DNA of 64,000 nucleotides from Burkholderiaceae bacterium (GTDB lineage: Bacteria; Pseudomonadota; Gammaproteobacteria; Burkholderiales; Burkholderiaceae_C). The position numbers and the translations under genes are program-made. Numbering within the stretch: the stretch's first letter is position 1; every line of letters begins with the position of its first letter. The stretch lies in contig JACKLM010000006.1 in NCBI GenBank assembly GCA_024235895.1, forward strand, positions 186,001 to 250,000, written 5' to 3'. The notes beneath the pieces were generated by a model that was given only the letters and a program-made list of their open reading frames with translations, made no database searches and was not told the origin of the DNA. This document shows, piece by piece, positions 58,556-64,000 of this stretch.

Positions 58556-58803
58556 TTGGCCAGCTCGCGGACCTCGCCCTTGCCTTCGGCAAGCTGGGCG
58601 ACGGCAGACAGCAAGCGCCGGGCGTTCGCCGGGCTGCGCAGCAGGTACGCGGTCTCTTCCAGCGCCTTGTAGTCGTCGAGCGAGACCATCACCACCGAGG
58701 GCTCGCCATTGCGGGTGATGATGACCGGCTCGTGGTCCTCGCAGACCCGGTCCATGGTCCGGGCCAGGTTCGCCCGGGCAGCGCTGTAGGTGATGGCATT
58801 CAT
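58552..58803 (-). CDS. yefM: YefM-family antitoxin
   Basis: An 83-residue protein starting MNAITYSAARANLARTMDRV, then CEDHEPVIITRNGEPSVVMV, SLDDYKALEETAYLLRSPAN. These are the Phd/YefM hallmarks; the C-terminal helix neutralises YoeB. AAAGGAG lies 8 bases before ATG 58803. The operator at 58818 suggests the usual conditional cooperativity autoregulation. Confidence 0.95.
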   Translation of the reverse strand: MNAITYSAARANLARTMDRVCEDHEPVIITRNGEPSVVMVSLDDYKALEETAYLLRSPANARRLLSAVAQLAEGKGEVRELAK

Positions 58804-58817
58804 GGAGCCGGCTCCTT

Positions 58818-58835
58818 TGTACGTGATATTGTACA
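58818..58835 (-). promoter_or_regulatory. YefM-type operator
   Basis: TGTAC (58818-58822) and TGTACA (58830-58835) repeat just upstream of yefM. TGTACA is the core of the operator known for YefM-YoeB, so the pair probably represses itself. Confidence 0.65.
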
Positions 58836-58986
58836 TATCGGATTGCCATGTGCCGTCTGCCTGACGGTCGCCCGGACGCGTGGCGCCATGGTCGCACGCT
58901 TGCTTGCGGGGCCGCCTGGCGTCTCGCAGACCGGGCGAGCCGCTTGCGCAGGCCGGTGCAGGGCGGGCACGCCCGCCGCAGCCCCG

Positions 58987-59436
58987 TCAGGCCCCGAGCC
59001 GGTCGATGCGCCGCGCCAGCACGATCGAGGTCGTCGTGCGCGCGACGCCGTCGATGCCGCCGATCTCGTCGAGCAGCGCGTCCAGCCGCAGCGGCGAGTC
59101 GGCGCGCAGCAGCGCGACGAAGTCGAACTCGCCGCTGACGGTGCTGAGCTGGCGCAGCTCGGGCATGCGCGCCAGCCGCTGCTCGACCGCACGCCCGGAC
59201 TTCGGCGACACGGTGATGCCGACATAGGCCTGCAGCGACGCATCGTGCTCGTCCTGCCCGAGGCAGACCGTGTAGCCGACGACGACACCATCGCGCTCGA
59301 GCCGCGCGATGCGCGCCAGCACCGTCGTTCGCGCCACGCCGAGCCGGCGCGCGAGCTGCGCCGCGCTCTCGCGCGCATTGGCCTGCAGCAGCGCGATCAG
59401 CTCGCGGTCGAGCGCGTCGCGCGCGCCGGCGCGCAC
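58987..59436 (-). CDS. Lrp/AsnC-family transcriptional regulator
   Basis: A 149-residue regulator with GTG start. The N-terminal helix-turn-helix reads LDRELIALLQANARESAAQL, ARRLGVARTTVLARIARLER; the C-terminal RAM domain has YVGITVSPKSGRAVEQRLAR and TVSGEFDFVALLRAD. It is divergent from a saccharopine-dehydrogenase-like gene across a 241-bp AT-richer gap, and it likely responds to an amino acid and controls that gene. Confidence 0.9.
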   Translation of the reverse strand: MRAGARDALDRELIALLQANARESAAQLARRLGVARTTVLARIARLERDGVVVGYTVCLGQDEHDASLQAYVGITVSPKSGRAVEQRLARMPELRQLSTVSGEFDFVALLRADSPLRLDALLDEIGGIDGVARTTTSIVLARRIDRLGA

Positions 59437-59677
59437 GGCGCCAGGTCGCTACGCGCGCGGCGGCAGGCAGGCCGTGGCGCGCGAGCGCGCGGGCGTGCGC
59501 GCGACGGTCGGGCGGCGGTCGGAGGCATTCACGACGAAACGTCATCCATGGCATACAAAACGTCGGCATCCTAGCCGCTTTCGTCGGGATCGTGCTTGAG
59601 ATCGACAACGGCGCTGCCTAGACTGCCGGCACGAACCCACACCCCACGCCGCGCCTCGGCGTCGGCCCCGTCGCACC

Positions 59678-60772
59678 ATGAAGATCGCCCTGCTCGGTGC
59701 CGGCCACATCGGCCGCACCATCGCCCGCCAGCTCGCCGCCACCGGCGACTACGAGGTCGACGTCCTCGACCGCAGCCCCGAGGCGCTGGAGCATGCGGCG
59801 GCCGTCGGCGTGCGGCCGCACGAGGCCGACGTCGCCGACGGCGCGGCGCTGGCCGCCGCGCTGCGCGGGCACGACGCCGTCGTCAACGCGCTGCCGCACC
59901 ACCTGACGGTGACCGCCGCGACCGCGGCGCGCGAGGCCGGCTGCCACTACTTCGACCTCACCGAGGACGTCGCCGCCACACGCGCGATCCGCCGCCTGGC
60001 CGACGGCGCGCATACCGCGTTCATGCCGCAGTGCGGGCTGGCGCCGGGCTTCATCGGCATCGTCGCGCATCATCTGGCCCAGCCGTTCGAGACGCTGCTG
60101 GACGTCAAGATGCGCGTCGGCGCGCTGCCGGCGTTCCCGACCAACTCGCTCAAGTACAACCTGACCTGGAGCGTCGACGGCCTGATCAACGAGTACTGCC
60201 ACCCCTGCGAGGCGATCCGCGACGGCCGCCGCATCGACGTGCTGCCGCTGGAGGGGCTGGAGCACTTCAGCCTCGACGGCACCGAGTACGAGGCCTTCAA
60301 CACCAGTGGCGGCCTGGGCACGCTGGCCGAGACGCTCGAAGGCCGCGCGCGCACGCTGGACTACAAGAGCGTGCGCTACCCCGGCCACCTGGCGCTGATT
60401 CGGGTCCTGCTCGAGGAGCTGCAGCTCAAGCACGACCAGGAAACCCTCAAGACCATCCTGCGGCGCGCGGTGCCGACGACGATGCAGGATGTGGTGCTGG
60501 TCTTCGTCACCGTCAGCGGCGTGCGGCGCGGCGAATTCGTCGAGGAGGTCTTCGCGCGCAAGGTCTTCGCCGACCGCGACGTGGGACAGCCGCAATCGGC
60601 GATCCAGATCACGACCGCGGCCGGGCTGTGCGCCGCAGTCGACCTGTTCCGCGAGGGCCGGCTGCCGCGCGCCGGCTTCGTGCGCCAGGAGCAGATCACG
60701 CTGCCGGAGTTCCTGGCCAACCGATTCGGGCGCGCCTACCAGGCGCTGCGGCAGGTGGAGTCGATAGGCTGA
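59678..60772 (+). CDS. Saccharopine-dehydrogenase-like / lysine-metabolism oxidoreductase
   Basis: A 364-residue NAD(P)-dependent enzyme. The nucleotide motif GAGHIGRTIARQLA lies near 7-20, VDVLDRSPEALEHA near 27, VNALPHHLTVTAATAAREAG near 68-88 and HYFDLTEDVAATRAI near 89. FMPQCGLAPGFIGIVAHHLA near 110 is a clear Sacchrp_dh_NADP family signature, and NTSGGLGTLAETLEGRARTL comes later. Saccharopine dehydrogenases and lysine 6-dehydrogenases belong here. Control by the divergent Lrp-type regulator fits lysine or amino-acid catabolism. The exact substrate is not decided by the sequence. Confidence 0.85.
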   Translation: MKIALLGAGHIGRTIARQLAATGDYEVDVLDRSPEALEHAAAVGVRPHEADVADGAALAAALRGHDAVVNALPHHLTVTAATAAREAGCHYFDLTEDVAATRAIRRLADGAHTAFMPQCGLAPGFIGIVAHHLAQPFETLLDVKMRVGALPAFPTNSLKYNLTWSVDGLINEYCHPCEAIRDGRRIDVLPLEGLEHFSLDGTEYEAFNTSGGLGTLAETLEGRARTLDYKSVRYPGHLALIRVLLEELQLKHDQETLKTILRRAVPTTMQDVVLVFVTVSGVRRGEFVEEVFARKVFADRDVGQPQSAIQITTAAGLCAAVDLFREGRLPRAGFVRQEQITLPEFLANRFGRAYQALRQVESIG

Positions 60773-60903
60773 GGCGAGGCGGCTCGCGCCGCGAACCGGC
60801 CTGCCGCGGTGCCTCCGCTTCCGCGATGGCCGCGGCCGGCAAGACCGTGTTGCGGTCCAACGCGGAGCTGAAGACCCGTCCAGCGTCGACCCGCGAGAAG
60901 GTT

Positions 60904-61533
60904 CTATCGGCCGCGTCGACGTGCGCGCCAGCCGACCGTCGCCAGGCCGGCGAGCAACAGGGCGGCGCCGCCGGGCTCGGGAACCGGCGTCAGCGTCAAC
61001 GTGAAAGCCGCGTCGGCTCCGCCCTTGAACTCGTCGAGGTCGATGAGGCCGGCGGCGGGATCCGCAGGAAACAGATCCTCCATCCAGACGTGGATCGTCG
61101 TGGAATCGGCGAACTCGACGAAGCTGTAGTACTTCGAAGGCTCCGCGTTGAAGGCGACTGATGTGCCTGTGAAGACCTGCTCGTAGGCCTCGCCTGCATC
61201 GCCGAACGTCCCGGTGCCGATATTCGTCAGCCGAAAGACGATCTCGGCGCTGGCGGCGAAGCCGCCCAGCCCGATGGTGCCGGTAACGGGCGTCGGCGCG
61301 ATGCCGCCCACCACCGGAGTGCCGTTGCTCGACATCGACATCAGTGGCGGCGATCCGATGGGCCCAGGAGACGCCGCCAGTTCGAGTACGTGGTCATACG
61401 CCCCACCCGTCGCATCGAGGGTGAGGGTCACCGTGCCGGCACTGCCGAACACAATCGGGTCGTTGTACCCGGCCTGCGCCATGGACGGCAGCAGCATCGC
61501 CGTGGCGGCGAGCATCGCGGTAGTCCGCTTCAT
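60904..61533 (-). CDS. PEP-CTERM sorting-domain protein (isolated)
   Basis: A 209-residue exported protein with signal MKRTTAMLAATAMLLPSMAQAG. The beta-rich body has FGSAGTVTLTLDATGGAYDH, IGLGGFAASAEIVFRLTNIG and YYSFVEFADSTTIHVWMEDL. Its C-terminal VPEPGGAALLLAGLATVGWRARRRGR is the PEP-CTERM signal. It is not similar to the three PEP-CTERM proteins of the dockerin cluster and has no dockerin partner nearby. AAGGAG precedes ATG 61533. Confidence 0.9.
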   Translation of the reverse strand: MKRTTAMLAATAMLLPSMAQAGYNDPIVFGSAGTVTLTLDATGGAYDHVLELAASPGPIGSPPLMSMSSNGTPVVGGIAPTPVTGTIGLGGFAASAEIVFRLTNIGTGTFGDAGEAYEQVFTGTSVAFNAEPSKYYSFVEFADSTTIHVWMEDLFPADPAAGLIDLDEFKGGADAAFTLTLTPVPEPGGAALLLAGLATVGWRARRRGR

Positions 61534-62096
61534 CGTCGACTCCTTAGCCCTATCGATTGACGACGCGAGCGCCGGCCCCACCGCTGCACCCGCCCCCGAA
61601 TTGCAGCGCCCGTTGCGGCTGCGCTGCGCTGCGCTCGAAGAGATGCCACCCGTTGGCCATGTGGTGCCCCTCCGCACGTTTGATTGCGCGGCCCCAAGGC
61701 CGCCTTGCGGTCACCCATGCAAGATCCTTGCCGGGCCGGCGATCGTGCTGGCGACGGCGTGGCGTGGCCATCAGGGGCGGCCAGGTCGACGGGGATGCGG
61801 AGGCTGCGCGGCGCCGCGGGGCCGGGCGCCGTTGTGCCAAGCGACTGAACGACCGATCGCTCGGACGCGGACCGCCGCGGCACCGACCCCAGACGCCGTC
61901 TCGCGGATCTTCCGCAAGCCGACGATGGTGCATCTGCATCATCGCCGCGGCGTTCGCCGTCCGGCGGTCTGTAAGCGCCGCGGCTAGTGCAAATGTGCCA
62001 TCTGGCAGGCTGCGTCGGCCACGCACGGCGAGCGCCGCGGTCCGGCGGTGCTCGCGTGCGGCGGATCCGCGCCGCGGTCGCGGCCGCGCGGTGCGC
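61534..62096. other. Long intergenic region
   Basis: 563 bp between the isolated PEP-CTERM gene and the LuxR-family gene. The reading frames that cross it lack family motifs. A weak sigma54-like match (CGGCAAGGATCTTGC on the minus strand, 61719-61733) is present but has no TGTAA-N7-TGACA element at the expected distance. I see no gene or terminator with confidence. Confidence 0.4.
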
Positions 62097-63131
62097 TCAG
62101 CCGATGCCGTCGCCGTGCGGGCCCAGCCGGCGTGCCAGCTCGAGCTTGGACTTCACGCCGAGCTTGGTGAAGCTGCTGCGCAACTGGTTGCGCACCGTCG
62201 CGGGTGCGACGCCCACCGTCGCGGCGATCTCCCGGTAGGACAGGCCCTTGACGTACAGGCGGGCCGCCTGCAGCTCGCGCGCGCCCAGGCGGCGGGTGAC
62301 GCTGGCGGCGTGCAGGCCGAGCACCCACATGCCGCCCAGAGGCTCGATATCGACATCGATCAGCTGGCCGCGGAAGCCGCCCTTGCCGAGCTGCGCCACC
62401 AGGGGCGCCGGCAGCATCGCGCCGGCCCACTGGGGCCACTCGGTGCGAAGCAGCTGCGTGAAGCGACTGCTGCAGTCGTGCAGCCGGCCGTCTCGGTCGC
62501 ACAGCCCCATCGCCGGCCGGCCGCCGTTGCCCTGGGCTCGGCCGGCATTGGCAAAGAACCACATGCGGTTGGCGTGCATCGACTCGACCAGATGCGGCAT
62601 CACCACCTGCATGCGCACACGGTCGGCCTCGGTGAACAGGTGGCCGGGATCGGTGCGCCACAGCGTCACGATCGACTTGACGGCCAGGTTCGGCTCGACG
62701 TGGTGCGTGCACAGCGCCCACTCGATGCCGTAGCGGCACGCGAAGTCGCGGTACATCGGCGTGCGGTGCCAGTCCTGCGCGGTCATCAGGTCGCCGAGGC
62801 TGAACGTGGTGCCCGGCTCGGCGGCGCAACGCGCACGCAGGAAGTCGTGTGCAAACCAGCCGTCGCGCACGTACTCGTCCATCAGCGCCGCAGGCTGGCC
62901 GTCCAGGTGGATCGACTCGAGCGGCGGCGGGCCGTTGCCGCCGGCACGCCACATCGCGGCGTCGAAGTCGATGAGCTGACGCAGACGGGCCAACGCCCAG
63001 GGCTGGAACGCGTCGACGGAGACCTCGCGGCCGAAACGGTACAGGCCGACGATGAACTCATTGACGAGGGCGTCGATCGGCATGCGCTCGGTCCGGCGAC
63101 GGATACGGTCGGTCCCTGACGGGATCGGCAT
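62097..63131 (-). CDS. LuxR-family transcriptional regulator
   Basis: A 344-residue regulator. The N-terminal part (1-260) is a sensor region resembling GAF/PAS-like domains, with TFSLGDLMTAQDWHRTPMYR and GIEWALCTHHVEPNLAVKSI. The C-terminal HTH_LuxR has RRLGARELQAARLYVKGLSY, REIAATVGVAPATVRNQLRS and SFTKLGVKSKLELARRL. The autoinducer motif of true LuxR proteins is absent. Its signal and targets are unknown. The neighbours do not identify the pathway. Confidence 0.88.
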   Translation of the reverse strand: MPIPSGTDRIRRRTERMPIDALVNEFIVGLYRFGREVSVDAFQPWALARLRQLIDFDAAMWRAGGNGPPPLESIHLDGQPAALMDEYVRDGWFAHDFLRARCAAEPGTTFSLGDLMTAQDWHRTPMYRDFACRYGIEWALCTHHVEPNLAVKSIVTLWRTDPGHLFTEADRVRMQVVMPHLVESMHANRMWFFANAGRAQGNGGRPAMGLCDRDGRLHDCSSRFTQLLRTEWPQWAGAMLPAPLVAQLGKGGFRGQLIDVDIEPLGGMWVLGLHAASVTRRLGARELQAARLYVKGLSYREIAATVGVAPATVRNQLRSSFTKLGVKSKLELARRLGPHGDGIG

Positions 63132-63296
63132 TGTAGGGAGCTGGCCGTCCCCGTCCTGCAGGCCGAAATCGGTCGGAACCGCACAGCTCGCAGGGGGATG
63201 GAGATCGCGCTCGTGGCGTGCGGCCGCATCCGCCGCACCGGGGGCTCGTCATGCGTGGTCTGTCCAGCCGTCAGCCTGGCGGGCGCGGCCGGGCCG

Positions 63297-63497
63297 CTAC
63301 TGCCCGGCCGCGGCGTCGGTGCGCGCCTTGCCGGCCTCCAGCGCCGCACCGAGGTCGGCCTGGATCTTGCGCTGCGCGTCGCGCGCCTGCTCGGCCTGTG
63401 TGGCCTGCAGCTTGCCGACGGTGGCGGCGGTACCGGCGACCTCGGCGCCGCAGGCGCCGAGCAGCAGGGTGAGGGCGAGGCAGGCGATGCGGGTCAT
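63297..63497 (-). CDS. Small lipoprotein
   Basis: A 66-residue protein. MTRIACLALTLLLGAC is a lipoprotein signal peptide with the lipobox LGAC (Cys16). The rest is a helical, Ala/Gln-rich segment (GKLQATQAEQARDAQRKIQA) that could form a coiled coil. It is similar in layout to short periplasmic lipoproteins such as Lpp but has no recognised family. It is separated from the LuxR gene by 165 bp. Confidence 0.62.
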   Translation of the reverse strand: MTRIACLALTLLLGACGAEVAGTAATVGKLQATQAEQARDAQRKIQADLGAALEAGKARTDAAAGQ

Positions 63498-63657
63498 GGG
63501 CGTTCCTGGCAGTTGCCGCGTCATCGTAGTGCGGCCAACCGGCGACGATCGGCGGACGAGGCGGCGGCGACGGCGGCTGTTCGGCGGCTCTTCGACCGCT
63601 GTTCGGCCGCTGCCCGGCGCGCGGCCTGCGCCGCAGCCTGGACAACGGCCGCCGCGG

Positions 63658-64000
63658 TCAGCGCGACGCATACAGCCACCCCCGCCGCACCAGCGCCTTC
63701 TCGACCTCGACACCGAGAAAGACGACCGCCGACAGCGCGATGCACGCCGCCAGCTCGCCCGCGCCCAGCGCCGCGGTCTCGAAGATCGGCTGCAGCCACG
63801 GCACGTAAAGCACCGCCATCTGCAGCGCGAAGGTCAGCGCCACCGCGCCCAGCAGCATCGGGTTGGAGGCCAGGCCGATGCGCCACAGCGATTCGCGCTC
63901 GGAGCGGATCGCCAGCACGTGGCCGAGCTGCGACAGCGTCAGCACCGTGAAGACCATGCTCTGCCAGTTCGGCGACCCCACATGCATCGCCCAGGCCTGC
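63658..64000 (-). CDS. Cation-transporting P-type ATPase, C-terminal fragment
   Basis: The 5' end lies beyond the right edge, so only about 114 C-terminal residues are seen. QAWAMHVGSPNWQSMVFTVL then TLSQLGHVLAIRSERESLWR, GLASNPMLLGAVALTFALQM and VFLGVEVEKALVRRGWLYAS match the last membrane helices of calcium/cation-type P-type ATPases (Cation_ATPase_C). The ion cannot be told without the catalytic part. Confidence 0.85.
   Translation of the reverse strand, partial: QAWAMHVGSPNWQSMVFTVLTLSQLGHVLAIRSERESLWRIGLASNPMLLGAVALTFALQMAVLYVPWLQPIFETAALGAGELAACIALSAVVFLGVEVEKALVRRGWLYASR

Noticed and set aside
61719..61733. Sigma54-like sequence upstream of the isolated PEP-CTERM gene
   Set aside because: There is no activator element at the matching distance, and GG-N10-GC alone is expected by chance in DNA of this base composition.

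Overview
The window is about 70% G+C and reads as a chromosome segment of a betaproteobacterium of the order Burkholderiales (Rubrivivax/Leptothrix-like). The basis is the aerobic benzoyl-CoA (box) pathway with a BoxR-type regulator, the PEP-CTERM surface proteins, recBCD and the very high G+C. The genus is inference. No rRNA, tRNA, CRISPR array, insertion sequence or prophage was seen.

Layout. 1-5.4 kb: a cut-off phosphodiesterase gene, a DedA-like membrane protein and an Fbp-type iron ABC transporter (fbpA-fbpB-fbpC). 5.4-20 kb, minus strand: twelve tightly packed, often overlapping genes running from a radical SAM enzyme and an O-methyltransferase through a YdjY-domain protein, an alpha/alpha-toroid (prenyltransferase/squalene-oxidase repeat) protein and three uncharacterised proteins to MoxR, DUF58, BatA-like and von Willebrand A (VWA) proteins. 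20.2-21.4 kb, plus strand: a small DUF3303-like protein and another exported toroid protein.

21.5-33.1 kb is the most unusual part. A gene pair is tandemly repeated three times. Each pair encodes an exported toroid protein with thrombospondin type-3 repeats, a type I dockerin and a Cys-rich CTRPNCATQ tail, followed 74 bp later by a PEP-CTERM protein. A fourth dockerin protein with three near-identical PASTA repeats follows. Each pair has its own promoter region with a sigma54-like -24/-12 element and a 17-bp TGTAA-N7-TGACA element. The gap between the two elements is exactly 63 bp in all three copies. The arrangement suggests a co-regulated extracellular surface system whose toroid proteins may dock to, or be sorted with, the PEP-CTERM partner.

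33-36.4 kb: a ProQ-domain protein, a hypothetical protein, an NmrA-like oxidoreductase and a TfoX-like protein. 36.5-46 kb: the box cluster. boxC, boxB and boxA lie on the minus strand, with a toxin-antitoxin pair between boxB and boxA. boxR lies upstream of boxC, with two TGCA-N6-TGCA operators between them. A DUF4863 protein, benzoate-CoA ligase and an alpha/beta hydrolase lie on the plus strand. Together these take benzoate to benzoyl-CoA, then to the 2,3-epoxide, then through ring opening.

46-58.8 kb: an OmpA-family protein, a GNAT acetyltransferase, and recC-recB-recD bracketed by two further toxin-antitoxin pairs (Phd/RelE-like and YefM/YoeB). 59-64 kb: an Lrp/AsnC regulator divergent from a saccharopine-dehydrogenase-like enzyme, a lone PEP-CTERM protein, a LuxR-type regulator, a small lipoprotein and the C-terminal end of a cation P-type ATPase running off the right edge.
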